Source: Clostridium pascui
GTDB taxonomy: Bacteria; Bacillota; Clostridia; Clostridiales; Clostridiaceae
NCBI RefSeq assembly: GCF_016908015.1
Contig: NZ_JAFBDB010000009.1
Span: forward strand, 43,957-107,956
Length of the DNA stretch: 64,000 nucleotides
Direction: 5' to 3'
The number at the start of each line of letters is the position of its first letter. The stretch's first letter is position 1. This document shows positions 25,693 through 35,392 of the stretch, piece after piece. A model generated the notes under the pieces. That model was not told the origin of the DNA and searched no databases. It saw only the letters and a list, made by a program, of their open reading frames with translations. A program made the translations under genes and the position numbers.

Positions 25693-27036
25693 TTAAAATT
25701 CACGTTCAAATATTCTTATCTTAACGGTGTCTTTAAAATCCTCTATTGAGTTTATATTTATTCTTTGAAGCATTGCATCCATACATTTACTATCTACAGC
25801 TACTTTAATCTCTGATTTATCTGCAAAACTGTTTACGAGTTCTCTACCTTGTTCGTGGGGAAGCAATGCTTTAGGCCCACCAACACATCCACCAACACAA
25901 CCCATTCCTTCAATAAAATTAGCTGTAAATTCTCCATCCTTTAATTTATTAAGTAATTCTTTACATTCACGTACTCCATTGCCTTGAACAGTTTTTAAGT
26001 ATTTATATTTTTCGGGAAATAGTCTCTCTATGGCCTCGCCTACAGCAAGAGATACTCCTCCTGTACGTGCATATAACCTACCTCCACGAGAAGCATACTC
26101 AGAGCATTCATCTTCCTCTAGCTCATTGGGATTTATACCTAGTGCATCAAATATATCCTTTACTTCTGAAAAGGTAAGTACGAAATCAATGGCACCTTCT
26201 ATATCTTTTTCACGTGCCTCTGCTTTTTTAGCAATACAAGGACCTACAAATACCACTTTACAATCCGGATTTATTGCTTTTAAAACTCTGCCAGATGCAA
26301 TCATAGGAGATACAGATGGAGAAACATGTTTAACTAAATCAGCATAGACTTTTCTAAGCATTCCTACCCACATAGGACAACAGCATGAAGTAATCATAAA
26401 ATCTTTTTCATCTCGCACAAAATGGTCGTATTCTACAGCCTCTTTTAATGTGAGCATATCTGCAAAGAATGCAGTTTCAACCATATCTGAAAACCCCATT
26501 TTTTTAAAGGCTGTTCTAAGCTTATGTATTGTTACGCCTTCACCAAATTGTCCTACAATAGCAGGAGCAACACTAACAATTACTGGGGCACCATTCTTTA
26601 GTAAGCTAATTAAAGGAATAAACTCAGAGTTGTCTAATATGGTTCCTTCAGGACAACTGTCTATACACATACCGCAATCCAAGCACAATTCATCATTTAT
26701 GTATATTTTCTTATTTATACTATCTGAAAGAATAGCACTAATAGGACAGGCTTGTTGACAGAGACAATCATCTGGATTTTTACAATCATCTATACAGTCT
26801 TCTATTTTAAATATCACTTTTTGGGAAGGAGAATAGTTTTCTATAGCTTTTGTAAGATTATCTATATAATTATCATCAAATTTTACTTCTACACCACACA
26901 ATGAAGCTATGACTTTACCTAATTTATCCCTATTAACTTCAGGATTAGAAAACAAACTATTAATTTCAGCTTTTAAGTTTCCTTCATAGTGAGCTTTTAT
27001 TAGTTTCTTAAATAAATCTTGATAGGACTTGTGCAT
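25693..27036 (-). CDS. [FeFe]-hydrogenase-like protein with ferredoxin domains
   Basis: The 447-residue protein has an N-terminal part with two cysteine clusters (C81-x3-C85...C91-x-C93...C97P and C118-x2-C121-x2-C124-x3-C128P) that suit [4Fe-4S] centres. An H-cluster domain follows. The three signatures are TSCCCPMW (216-223), GPCIAKKAE (265-273) and EGMGCVGGCVGG (376-387). All cysteines that hold the H-cluster are present, but the motifs differ from the classical TSCCPxW, MPCxxKxxE and ACxGGCxGGGG. They resemble the group B, CpIII-like hydrogenases of clostridia as far as I recall. A role in hydrogen metabolism or redox sensing is inferred. It is monocistronic. Confidence 0.85.
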   Translation of the reverse strand: MHKSYQDLFKKLIKAHYEGNLKAEINSLFSNPEVNRDKLGKVIASLCGVEVKFDDNYIDNLTKAIENYSPSQKVIFKIEDCIDDCKNPDDCLCQQACPISAILSDSINKKIYINDELCLDCGMCIDSCPEGTILDNSEFIPLISLLKNGAPVIVSVAPAIVGQFGEGVTIHKLRTAFKKMGFSDMVETAFFADMLTLKEAVEYDHFVRDEKDFMITSCCCPMWVGMLRKVYADLVKHVSPSVSPMIASGRVLKAINPDCKVVFVGPCIAKKAEAREKDIEGAIDFVLTFSEVKDIFDALGINPNELEEDECSEYASRGGRLYARTGGVSLAVGEAIERLFPEKYKYLKTVQGNGVRECKELLNKLKDGEFTANFIEGMGCVGGCVGGPKALLPHEQGRELVNSFADKSEIKVAVDSKCMDAMLQRININSIEDFKDTVKIRIFEREF

Positions 27037-27181
27037 TAATAAACACCCCTTTATATATGTAGTTAATGATGCTTTTATAATAATATAAAATAAATGAATA
27101 ATATTTAGTATTATTCACTTAATGGATAGAATTTATTTATTAATTACATACAAGGTATAAAATAGAAAGTATTTTGATAAT

Positions 27182-27211
27182 AAAAAAAAGGACTACCATT
27201 TGGTAGTCCTT
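27182..27211 (-). terminator. Terminator downstream of tRNA-Pro
   Basis: AAGGACTACCA / TGGTAGTCCTT followed on the minus strand by a T8 run, immediately after the CCA end of the tRNA. Confidence 0.9.
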
Positions 27212-27287
27212 TGGTCGGGGTGACAGGGATTGAACCTGCGACCTCATGGTCCCAAACCACGCGCGCTCCCATCTGCGCTACACCCCG
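27212..27287 (-). tRNA. tRNA-Pro (UGG anticodon)
   Basis: A 76-base cloverleaf on the minus strand: acceptor CGGGGTG pairs with CACCCCG, discriminator A, encoded CCA. The anticodon loop TTTGGGA carries TGG, and the T arm has GGTTCAATCC. Its own promoter and terminator flank it. Confidence 0.97.
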
Positions 27288-27299
27288 ATAACAAAATAT

Positions 27300-27328
27300 A
27301 TTATAAAAGAAATTTTGAAAAATTTCAA
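27300..27328 (-). promoter_or_regulatory. SigmaA-type promoter of tRNA-Pro
   Basis: On the minus strand TTGAAA (27328-27323), 17-base spacer, TATAAT (27305-27300), 12 bases before the tRNA 5' end. Confidence 0.75.
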
Positions 27329-27393
27329 GAAGTAATTTCATTAAAAAAGAAAATTGGTGCAGACCAACTTTCTTTTTTAATGAAATTACTTCT
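27328..27393. terminator. Very long hairpin (31-bp stem) downstream of a membrane protein gene
   Basis: Arms at 27328-27358 and 27363-27393 are inverted copies with a single mismatch and a 4-base loop GCAG. The arm contains A6/T6 tracts and overlaps the last codons and stop of the leftward membrane protein gene. On its left side it touches the tRNA-Pro promoter. It can terminate the leftward gene. Confidence 0.8.
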
Positions 27394-27697
27394 TCTCTTT
27401 ATCACCTATACCTCGAGTAGGAACTAGTGACATGACAAATCCAACTAATATAGAAACTAAAGCAGGTGCTATCACATTTATATAAGCAATAAATCTTGTC
27501 TTATAAAGGACTAATGCACTAATGCCTGTTATTGCTACAGTTATTATAAAAATCAATATTACAAATTTAGCAAATGAACTAAAGATTTTTTCATATATTT
27601 TATGGCGAGTAGGTCCACTTATTAGTTTCTTAAATAAAAAGTAAGATATAAATATCAATACTATGTTTACAGCAGTAGAAATTAAAAAATTTCTCAC
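27386..27697 (-). CDS. Small membrane protein, unknown
   Basis: The 103-residue product has three hydrophobic segments (about 4-25, 42-62 and 72-92) and a basic, polar C-terminus (RGIGDKEKK). I do not recognise the family. GTG 27697 is taken as the start because AGGAGG lies eight bases upstream; GTG 27706 overlaps that site. It sits between murC and tRNA-Pro on the same strand, but a gap of 73 bases and an opposing hairpin make co-transcription uncertain. Confidence 0.65.
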   Translation of the reverse strand: MRNFLISTAVNIVLIFISYFLFKKLISGPTRHKIYEKIFSSFAKFVILIFIITVAITGISALVLYKTRFIAYINVIAPALVSILVGFVMSLVPTRGIGDKEKK

Positions 27698-27769
27698 GAA
27701 AAACACCTCCTAGTACTGTTATATTTATTGTTACCAGCTTAGAGGTGTTTTACACTTTTTATTTTTTAA

Positions 27770-29146
27770 TTATTTATTTAAAAAATCTTCTCCGATTTTG
27801 TATACATCTCCTGCACCAACTGTTAACACTAAATCTCCTTCATTTAAAGAATCATTTAGGTAAGTTAATATTTCTTTAAAGCTATGAAAGTTTTTGCAGT
27901 TTAAATTCTTTAACCTTAATGCATCACCAAGCATTAAAGAACTCACTATCCCGGTATCTTTTTCTCTTGCTGCATAAATGTCTGCTAAGATTATTTCATC
28001 TGCATCATAAAAGCATTCAGTGAATTCGTTAAATAAGGTTATAGTTCTTGTATAAGTATGGGGTTGAAAAATACATATAACTTTATTGTGAGGATAATTT
28101 TTAGCAGCTTTTAGTGTAGCTTTGATTTCTGTAGGATGATGCGCATAATCATCTATAACTGTAATACCATTTTTAGTGCCTTTAAGTTCAAATCTTCTAT
28201 GAGCGCCACCAAAACTTTCAATTCCAAGTTTTATATTTTCATAAGATATATCAAGTATAAGTGCTATGCATATACTTGATAGGGAATTTAAAAGATTGTG
28301 TTTGCCGGGGACATTTAAGTTTACTGAAAATAATTTATTGTTATTTTGAAATACATCGAAAGATGCACAAGCTCTTTCGTTATAAGTTATATTTTTAGCA
28401 ATTATGTCACCCTTGTCTATTCCGTAAGTTAATATATTAGCATTACAAGCATGTAACACTGGTTCCATATGAGGATCCTCGGCATAAGCAACTAAGTAAC
28501 CTTCTTGAGGGATAAGCTTTGCAAATTTTACAAATGTATCTTGTATATCTTGTATATCTTTGTAGTAATCTAAGTGGTCAGCATCGATATTTAGGATTGT
28601 ACCTATATAAGGATAAAACTTTAAAAATGAAGCTTTATACTCACAAGCCTCTGTTATAAAATATTCGCTTTTTCCTGTTCGTACGTTTCCGTTTATAATA
28701 TCTAAATCCCCACCAACCAATATAGTAGGATCTAAATCAGCCTTTAGACATATGTGGGTTATCATGGATGTAGTTGTAGTTTTACCATGAGTTCCAGATA
28801 TAGCTATATTGTACTTATGACCTTTCATAAGTTTTCCCAAAAACTCTGCTCTATCCATTAAAGGTATATTAAGTTCTTTTGCTTTTAGAATTTCTGGATT
28901 ATCTTCAGAAATCGCTGCAGTATATACTATCAAGCCTGCATGTTCAACATTTTTTGATTCATGACCTATATAAACTTTTGCACCTATGGATTCAAGTTTG
29001 TCAGTTATATTAGATTTATTCATATCTGATCCTGATACAATATAATTTTTTTCTAAAAGTATCTCAGCGAGACCGCTCATACTTATTCCACCTATACCTA
29101 TAAAATGTATAGGTTTGTCTTTGTATTTTTCTAAATCAAGTAGCAA
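27770..29146 (-). CDS. murC: UDP-N-acetylmuramate--L-alanine ligase MurC
   Basis: MurC adds L-alanine to UDP-MurNAc, the first amino acid of the peptidoglycan stem, in the cytoplasm. The 458-residue protein has the N-terminal Rossmann segment [19 protein letters not shown], the ATP loop [10 protein letters not shown] (118-126), [11 protein letters not shown], and the C-terminal domain with [17 protein letters not shown] 29146 is chosen as start: GAGGAG lies nine bases upstream and the length then equals the family norm; a longer frame to 29194 adds residues atypical for MurC. It diverges from purR. Confidence 0.95.
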   Translation of the reverse strand: MLLDLEKYKDKPIHFIGIGGISMSGLAEILLEKNYIVSGSDMNKSNITDKLESIGAKVYIGHESKNVEHAGLIVYTAAISEDNPEILKAKELNIPLMDRAEFLGKLMKGHKYNIAISGTHGKTTTTSMITHICLKADLDPTILVGGDLDIINGNVRTGKSEYFITEACEYKASFLKFYPYIGTILNIDADHLDYYKDIQDIQDTFVKFAKLIPQEGYLVAYAEDPHMEPVLHACNANILTYGIDKGDIIAKNITYNERACASFDVFQNNNKLFSVNLNVPGKHNLLNSLSSICIALILDISYENIKLGIESFGGAHRRFELKGTKNGITVIDDYAHHPTEIKATLKAAKNYPHNKVICIFQPHTYTRTITLFNEFTECFYDADEIILADIYAAREKDTGIVSSLMLGDALRLKNLNCKNFHSFKEILTYLNDSLNEGDLVLTVGAGDVYKIGEDFLNK

Positions 29147-29249
29147 TTTGCTCAACTCCTCGTAAATTTCATTCCATCTAATAATTATATACAAAAAAGC
29201 ATTAAAAAAACACTTAAAAAATTTTTTATTTTTACTATATCATTGATTA

Positions 29250-29267
29250 TATTCTATTTTTAGAATA
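29250..29267. repeat. Inverted repeat in the murC/purR divergent region
   Basis: TATTCTA-TTTT-TAGAATA is a perfect 7-4-7 palindrome between the divergent murC and purR genes. It could be an operator; no known consensus (PurBox, LexA) fits. Confidence 0.4.
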
Positions 29268-29331
29268 GAATATGAATAATAGGAAATATTTAATAAAGAA
29301 TAATCGTAATTAATATAGTTAGGTGATATAT

Positions 29332-30150
29332 ATGGAAAAATTTACACGAAATCAAAGAATTTCTGCTATTACTAAAATACTTATAGAAAATCCCAATAAG
29401 ATAATAAACTTGAATAGATTTACTGAAATGTTTAATGCTGCGAAATCCACTGTAAGTGAAGATTTAATTGCAATAAAGGAAATTTTATTAAAGCTTTCGC
29501 TAGGGAAAATAGAAACTATACCAGGGGCAGCTGGTGGAGTAAGATACATAGGAGGAGTTTCTGAGGAAGAAAGCCTAAGATTTGCTGAAGAATTATGCAT
29601 GATTTTAAAAGATAGAGAAAGAATAATACCAGGGAATTTTCTCTACGTTACAGATTTAATGTTTAATCCAGATGTAATTAGCAAAGCTGGAAAAATATTA
29701 GCATCTTCATTTAATAATAAAGGTGTAAATTATGTAGTGACTGTAGAAACCAAAGGTATTCCGTTAGCTTATGAAGTGGCTAAAATGCTTGGGGTTCAAT
29801 TAGTAGTTGTGAGAAGAGAAAACAAGGTAACTGAAGGGCCAACTGTTAGTATAAATTATGTATCAGGTTCTACTAATAGAATACAAAACATGACCTTGTC
29901 TAAAAGAACTATTAATAAGGGAAGTAATTGTATTTTCATTGATGACTTTATGAAAGCTGGTGGAACTGCCCTTGGAATAATGAATTTACTAAAAGAATTT
30001 GAAAGCAATTTGGTAGGCATTGGTGTACTTATAGATAATATAGAAATGGATAGGAAGTTAGTAGATAATTATGTATCCATTATTGAGTTTGAAGGATTAG
30101 ATGGAGAAGATAATGCTATTTTAAATGTATCCAAGAAAATAAAAATGTAA
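29332..30150 (+). CDS. purR: Pur operon repressor PurR
   Basis: The 272-residue protein has an N-terminal winged-helix domain (about 5-75: RNQRISAITKILIENPNKII) and a phosphoribosyltransferase-like domain with the PRPP-binding loop CIFIDDFMKAGGTALG. PurR of Firmicutes represses purine genes and is released by PRPP (family knowledge). ATG 29332 follows AGGTGA; the GTG at 29323 lies inside that site. The order purR-spoVG-glmU-prs is the conserved one; Prs, two genes downstream, makes the PRPP that PurR senses. Confidence 0.93.
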   Translation: MEKFTRNQRISAITKILIENPNKIINLNRFTEMFNAAKSTVSEDLIAIKEILLKLSLGKIETIPGAAGGVRYIGGVSEEESLRFAEELCMILKDRERIIPGNFLYVTDLMFNPDVISKAGKILASSFNNKGVNYVVTVETKGIPLAYEVAKMLGVQLVVVRRENKVTEGPTVSINYVSGSTNRIQNMTLSKRTINKGSNCIFIDDFMKAGGTALGIMNLLKEFESNLVGIGVLIDNIEMDRKLVDNYVSIIEFEGLDGEDNAILNVSKKIKM

Positions 30151-30186
30151 AATATTCTAAAAATTATATATTTTTTTAAAAAATAA

Positions 30187-30215
30187 GAAGGAAAAATACA
30201 AAACGTAGAGAATAT
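30187..30215 (+). promoter_or_regulatory. SigmaH-type promoter of spoVG
   Basis: GAAGGAAAA (30187-30195), an 11-base gap, and AGAGAATAT (30207-30215) fit the Bacillus SigmaH consensus RnAGGAwWW-n11/12-RnnGAATww at every defined position. spoVG is a classical SigmaH gene, which supports the call. Confidence 0.7.
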
Positions 30216-30226
30216 TATTATCATAA

Positions 30227-30530
<304 letters not shown>

Positions 30531-30532
<2 letters not shown>

Positions 30533-30565
30533 AAAGGAGGAGTATTAGTACTCCTTTTTATTTTG
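30531..30565 (+). terminator. Terminator after spoVG
   Basis: AAAAAGGAG / CTCCTTTTT with an internal AGTATTAGTA part, followed by a T-rich tail. Confidence 0.8.
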
Positions 30566-30593
30566 TCAAATTTTCTGAATATGCCCGGCAATG

Positions 30594-30622
30594 TTGCAAT
30601 TGATATGCATATAAAATATAAT
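30594..30622 (+). promoter_or_regulatory. SigmaA-type promoter of glmU-prs
   Basis: TTGCAA (30594-30599), a 17-base spacer and TATAAT (30617-30622), 64 bases ahead of glmU. Confidence 0.6.
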
Positions 30623-30686
30623 AATAGGTAAGAAGTTATATTATTATATATAATAATGTAAAAATGTGCCTATAAGAGGTGGTAAA

Positions 30687-32057
30687 ATGTATAATTGTGC
30701 TATAATATTAGCTGCTGGTGAAGGAAAAAGAATGAAATCAAGCTTACCAAAGGTACTTCACAAAGTGTGCGGAAAAGAAATGGTTAATCATGTAATAGAT
30801 ACCTTAAAAGAGGCAGAAGTAGATGACATAAATGTAATCGTTGGAAAAGGAGCAGATGAAGTAAAAAATGGAACTTCATCTAGAAAAGTTTCATATTCAT
30901 TTCAAGATAAGCAGCTAGGGACAGGTCATGCAGTAAAATGCGCAAAGGACTTTTTAAAGGGTAAGGAAGGCACTGTAGCTATATTTACAGGGGATGCCCC
31001 ACTTATTACATCTAATACAATAGAAAATCTAATTTCTTTCCATGAAAAAAATCAATATAAAGCAACTATACTTACTTCTATTGTGAGTGATCCAACAGGG
31101 TATGGAAGAATAATAAGAGAAAAAAATAAAGAAGTAGGGAAAATAGTAGAACATAAGGATTGTAATAAAGAAGAATTAAAAGTAAATGAAATAAATGCAG
31201 GTATGTATTGTTTTGATATACATGAACTTTTAGGAAGTTTAGAATTATTGTCAAATAATAATTCTCAAGGAGAATACTACTTAACTGATGTAATTGAAAT
31301 ATTAAAGAGTAAAGGTTTTAAGGTTGGTGCATTACCAGTAGAATTCGAAGAGACTATGGGTGTAAATTCTAGAGTTCAATTATCTGAAGTAGAAAGTATT
31401 ATGAGAAGAAGAATAAATAATAAACATATGGAAAATGGTGTTACTTTAATAGATCCAAATAACACATATATTGAACCTGGAGTAATAATTGGAAATGACA
31501 CAATTATTTACCCGGGAAATGTAATTGGAGGAAGTACCATCATAGGTCAAGAATGTATATTATATCCTAATTCTAGAATTCAAAGTAGTATTATTGGCGA
31601 TAAAGTAACTATACAAAATTCAGTTATACTGGAAAGTAGCATAGGAGAAAATACTACAGTAGGTCCTTTTGCATATATAAGACCAGAAAGTAGAATAGGA
31701 AAGTCTGCAAGAATAGGGGATTTCGTAGAAATAAAGAAATCTATTATTGGAGATAATACTAAGGTTTCACACTTAACATACATAGGAGATGCAGAGGTAG
31801 GTAGTAAGTGTAATTTTGGATGCGGTACAGTTGTAGTGAATTATGATGGTAGTAAGAAATATAAGACTATTATAGGGAACAATGTATTCATAGGATGTAA
31901 TACTAACTTAGTAGCACCTATAGAAGTAAAAAGTAATTCTTATATAGCTGCAGGTTCAACAATTACTGAAAATGTACCAGAAGATGCGTTAGCTATTGCC
32001 AGAGCAAAACAAGTAAATAAGGAACAATGGGTAATTAAAAAAGGATTTAGTAAATAA
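30687..32057 (+). CDS. glmU: Bifunctional GlmU (GlcN-1-P acetyltransferase / UDP-GlcNAc pyrophosphorylase)
   Basis: GlmU makes UDP-GlcNAc, the precursor used by MurA and by the LpxC-like pathway at the left edge. The 456-residue protein has the nucleotidyltransferase loop [20 protein letters not shown] (about 6-25) and, from about 250, a left-handed beta-helix of hexapeptide repeats with the acetyltransferase part [19 protein letters not shown] and [16 protein letters not shown] 30687 follows AGAGGTGG; upstream ATG 30666 is not used. prs follows after 19 bases. Confidence 0.96.
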   Translation: MYNCAIILAAGEGKRMKSSLPKVLHKVCGKEMVNHVIDTLKEAEVDDINVIVGKGADEVKNGTSSRKVSYSFQDKQLGTGHAVKCAKDFLKGKEGTVAIFTGDAPLITSNTIENLISFHEKNQYKATILTSIVSDPTGYGRIIREKNKEVGKIVEHKDCNKEELKVNEINAGMYCFDIHELLGSLELLSNNNSQGEYYLTDVIEILKSKGFKVGALPVEFEETMGVNSRVQLSEVESIMRRRINNKHMENGVTLIDPNNTYIEPGVIIGNDTIIYPGNVIGGSTIIGQECILYPNSRIQSSIIGDKVTIQNSVILESSIGENTTVGPFAYIRPESRIGKSARIGDFVEIKKSIIGDNTKVSHLTYIGDAEVGSKCNFGCGTVVVNYDGSKKYKTIIGNNVFIGCNTNLVAPIEVKSNSYIAAGSTITENVPEDALAIARAKQVNKEQWVIKKGFSK

Positions 32058-32076
32058 TTCTAAGGAGGTCTTTCCA

Positions 32077-33036
32077 ATGATAAGCCACGGAAAAAGTATT
32101 AAGATTTTTAGCGGTAATTCACATCCACAACTTGCGAGTGATATAGCAGAAATTTTAGGAGTGCCGCTAGGAGATGCAAGTGTAAGTAAATTTAGTGATG
32201 GAGAAATATGTGTAGACATCAATGAAACAGTTAGAGGTATAGATGCATTTATAATTCAGTCTACTAATGATCCAGTAAATGATAATTTGATGGAACTTTT
32301 AATTATGATAGATGCATTTAAGAGAGCATCAGCAGGAAGAATAACAGCCGTTATTCCTTACTATGGATATGCAAGACAGGACAGAAAAGCTAAAGCTAGA
32401 GATCCAATTACTTCAAAACTTGTTGCAGATCTTTTAACTGCAGCAGGAGCAGATAGGGTTTTAACTATGGACTTACATGCAGCCCAAATCCAAGGGTATT
32501 TTGATATACCAGTAGATCACTTGTTAGGAGTTCCTATCCTTGGAAAATATTTTGCTCAAAATGGATTTGATCAAAGAGATGATGTTGTAGTTGTTTCTCC
32601 AGATTTAGGTAGCGTTACTAGAGCAAGAAAGTTTGCTGATAGAATTCATGCACCAATTGCAATAATAGACAAGAGAAGACCAAAGCCAAATGTATCAGAA
32701 ATTATGCATATAATCGGAGATATAAAAGATAAAACTTGTATACTAGTCGATGATATGATAGATACAGCAGGAACTATTACTAATGGAGCTAGTGCATTGA
32801 TGAAAATGGGAGCTAAGGAAGTATACGCTTGTTGTACTCATTCCGTATTATCAGGCCCTGCTATAGAGAGAATAAATGAATCTGTTATAAAAGAATTTAT
32901 AATGTTAAATACTATAGCCCTTCCTGAAAATAAGAAGAGTGATAAATTTAAGATGTTATCTGTAGCTCCTGTATTTGCAGAAGCTATAAGAAGAATATAT
33001 GAAGAAATATCAGTAAGTAAATTATTCGAAGAATAG
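32077..33036 (+). CDS. prs: Ribose-phosphate pyrophosphokinase
   Basis: Prs transfers pyrophosphate from ATP to ribose 5-phosphate, giving PRPP for purine, pyrimidine, histidine and tryptophan synthesis. The 319-residue protein shows [20 protein letters not shown], the ATP region YGYARQDRK, the flexible catalytic loop with KRRPKPN, and the PRPP-binding [18 protein letters not shown]. It starts behind TAAGGAGGT, 19 bases after glmU. A perfect palindromic terminator follows. Confidence 0.96.
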   Translation: MISHGKSIKIFSGNSHPQLASDIAEILGVPLGDASVSKFSDGEICVDINETVRGIDAFIIQSTNDPVNDNLMELLIMIDAFKRASAGRITAVIPYYGYARQDRKAKARDPITSKLVADLLTAAGADRVLTMDLHAAQIQGYFDIPVDHLLGVPILGKYFAQNGFDQRDDVVVVSPDLGSVTRARKFADRIHAPIAIIDKRRPKPNVSEIMHIIGDIKDKTCILVDDMIDTAGTITNGASALMKMGAKEVYACCTHSVLSGPAIERINESVIKEFIMLNTIALPENKKSDKFKMLSVAPVFAEAIRRIYEEISVSKLFEE

Positions 33037-33047
33037 AACTTTGATAC

Positions 33048-33095
33048 TTTTGAGAGGCATATATTACGAGTACTCGTAATATATGCCTCTCAAAA
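33048..33095. terminator. 48-base perfect palindrome after prs
   Basis: The segment from TTTTGAGAGGCATATATTAC to its exact mirror ending CAAAA has no mismatch and no unpaired centre (ATTACGAG/TACTCGTAAT). It is the terminator of the purR-spoVG-glmU-prs region. Confidence 0.85.
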
Positions 33096-33211
33096 TTTAT
33101 TTAAAAATATAAACTTTAGTAAAGAATTTGTAACAATTTAAATATATACTATTAATAGTGTTATGGTGTATGATAAGTTTAAAATATAAAATAGGGTAGG
33201 AGGAGCATAAA

Positions 33212-33901
33212 ATGATGGACGGTAAAATAGCAAAGGTATTGGTAGTGGATGATGATAATAATATTTGTGAAGTTATAAAAATGTACCTGGAAAATGCGGG
33301 ATATGAAGTTAGGGTAAGCAATGATGGAAAAGAAGCACAGGAAGCCTTTTTAGAGTATAAGCCAGAATTGGTGTTGTTAGATATAATGCTCCCTCATATA
33401 GATGGAGTAGATGTACTTAAGTGGATAAGAAAAGATTCTGAAGTTCCTGTAATAATGCTAACGGCAAAAGGGGAGACTTTTGATAAGGTTTTAGGATTAG
33501 AACTAGGAGCAGATGATTATATAGTAAAACCCTTTGAACCTAAGGAATTACTTGCGAGAATTAAAGCAGTTCTTAGAAGATATAGTTCGGAAAATGAAAA
33601 TAAAGAAATATTAAAGTTTGAAGATTTAATAGTTGACAGCAATTCTTATAATGTAATTTACAAGGGTGAGGAAGTAAAAATGCCTCCCAAGGAATTCGAA
33701 CTTTTACACTACTTGGCAAGTAATAAAAATAGGGTTTTTACAAGAGAGCAACTCCTATGTGAAGTATGGGGATATGATTATCCTGGAGACTCTAGAACTG
33801 TAGATGTTCATGTTAAGAGATTGAGAGAAAAACTTCAAGGTGGATTTAATTGGAGCATAGAAACCGTTTGGGGCGTTGGATATAAGTTTGAGGTGAAATA
33901 A
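33212..33901 (+). CDS. OmpR-family response regulator (WalR/PhoP-like)
   Basis: The 229-residue protein has a receiver domain with the acidic pair DDD (13-15), phospho-acceptor D57 (LLDIMLP), a conserved T and K (VKPFEPKELLARI). A winged-helix DNA-binding domain follows, with FTREQLLCEVWGYDYPGDSR and TVDVHVKRLREKL. It resembles the WalR/PhoP group. The start at 33212 follows AGGAGG. It is three bases upstream of the histidine kinase gene and the pair is followed by htrA, recalling the wal locus of Bacillus, although walJ is elsewhere. Confidence 0.9.
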   Translation: MMDGKIAKVLVVDDDNNICEVIKMYLENAGYEVRVSNDGKEAQEAFLEYKPELVLLDIMLPHIDGVDVLKWIRKDSEVPVIMLTAKGETFDKVLGLELGADDYIVKPFEPKELLARIKAVLRRYSSENENKEILKFEDLIVDSNSYNVIYKGEEVKMPPKEFELLHYLASNKNRVFTREQLLCEVWGYDYPGDSRTVDVHVKRLREKLQGGFNWSIETVWGVGYKFEVK

Positions 33902-33904
33902 TAA

Positions 33905-35320
33905 ATGAAAAAGGGACTCTTCCCTAAAATGGTAGCTACATTTACGGCTATTATAGCAGTTAGTTTCATAGTAACAGCTGCATTCTTGTCCTATTGGTTT
34001 GAGGGCTACTATTTTAATGAAAGAAAAAAACAGTTAACTAACGAATCACAATTTATAGGTGAAAGTGCTATAAAATATTTAGAAGGAAATACTACTCATG
34101 AAAGAATTGAGGAGATGATTAGTAATATTGGTAGTTACTTGTCTACTAATATATGGCTTACGGATAACTATGGAATAGTATATAGTGTGTCAAATGATGA
34201 GCACAAAAGGATAATAGGGAAACAAGTACTTACAGATGAGTTAAGTGACTTAAGAGAGGGAAAGAATATAGAGAAAAGAGGTATATCATCAGATGTTTTC
34301 CATATGCAGGTACACACTTTTATAATTCCAATTTTTCATAACGATGTATTTAAAGGTTCTATAATTATGCATACTTCTCTTAATCAAATTAAAGAGCCGT
34401 TGGAGAGGGTTTATGAAATCATATGGCTAGCTGCAGTACTTGCTATAATGGGATCAGGATTTATTATTTACTATTTTTGTCAGAAAATAATTATAAAGCC
34501 TCTTGGAAAGATAAACTATGTAGCAGATAAAATTTCTAAGGGCGAAGTGGAAAGAAGGGTACACTTAAACTCTAAAGATGAAATTGGAATTCTTGCAGAA
34601 TCTTTTAATACCATGGCGGAATCCCTTGAAAAAATTGAAGAAAATAGAAGAGAGTTTATATCTAATGTGTCTCATGAGATAAGAACCCCATTAACTTCTA
34701 TAAAGGGATTTATAGGTGCCATATTAGATGGGGTTATACCAAGAGAAAAGGAAAGCTACTATCTTTCCTTGGCCCAGGATGAAACTCAAAGACTAACGAG
34801 ACTTGTGAATGATCTTTTAGATCTTTCTGCAATTGAAGCAGGGGAACTTAAGCTTAATATAGGGGACGTAAACATAAGTGAGATAATAAGGGTTACTATT
34901 ATAAAATTAGAAAATAAGATAAAAGGAAAAGATTTGAATGTAGAAGTGTATTTAGATGATGAGGATTTACATGTAATAGGTGATAAAGACAGACTTACTC
35001 AAGTGGTTACAAATTTAGTAGATAATGCAATAAAGTATTCCAATCAGTCCGGATTAATGCAAGTAAATACTAAAGTTAGAAATAATAAGGTACACGTTTC
35101 AATTTATAATAGTGGGCCGCGTATATCTGAAGAGGACATTAAAAACATATGGTCAAGATTTTATAAGGCTGATAAAGCGAGATCCTCTAAAGTTAGTACA
35201 GGATTGGGACTTTCTATTGTACGAAGTATATTAACTCAGCTAGGTGAAGATATTTGGGTTAGAAATAAACCTGAAGGAGGAGTAGAATTCACATTTACTT
35301 TAAAGTTAAATAAACAATAA
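33905..35320 (+). CDS. Membrane sensor histidine kinase
   Basis: The 471-residue kinase has an N-terminal span (about 8-30), an extracellular sensor region (about 31-172), a second span (about 173-195), a HAMP domain (about 196-248), a dimerisation domain with H257 in SHEIRTP, and the ATPase domain with NLVDNAIKYS (N box) and GLGLSIV (G box). It is shorter than Bacillus WalK (about 610) and lacks the cytoplasmic PAS domain between HAMP and the histidine. It is thus WalK/PhoR-like rather than a certain WalK. It pairs with the upstream regulator and probably controls the downstream htrA or other envelope genes. Confidence 0.9.
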   Translation: MKKGLFPKMVATFTAIIAVSFIVTAAFLSYWFEGYYFNERKKQLTNESQFIGESAIKYLEGNTTHERIEEMISNIGSYLSTNIWLTDNYGIVYSVSNDEHKRIIGKQVLTDELSDLREGKNIEKRGISSDVFHMQVHTFIIPIFHNDVFKGSIIMHTSLNQIKEPLERVYEIIWLAAVLAIMGSGFIIYYFCQKIIIKPLGKINYVADKISKGEVERRVHLNSKDEIGILAESFNTMAESLEKIEENRREFISNVSHEIRTPLTSIKGFIGAILDGVIPREKESYYLSLAQDETQRLTRLVNDLLDLSAIEAGELKLNIGDVNISEIIRVTIIKLENKIKGKDLNVEVYLDDEDLHVIGDKDRLTQVVTNLVDNAIKYSNQSGLMQVNTKVRNNKVHVSIYNSGPRISEEDIKNIWSRFYKADKARSSKVSTGLGLSIVRSILTQLGEDIWVRNKPEGGVEFTFTLKLNKQ

Positions 35321-35392
35321 CATTATGCTATAAAAATGTATGTAAGTAGGAACATATAATAATTATTATATATTTGGAGGGCGTAACTACAG

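Noticed and set aside
27144..27341. 65-residue minus-strand frame with GVAQMGARVVWDHEVAGSIP
   Set aside because: It runs through tRNA-Pro in the sense direction and has no ribosome binding site; the tRNA explains the sequence.
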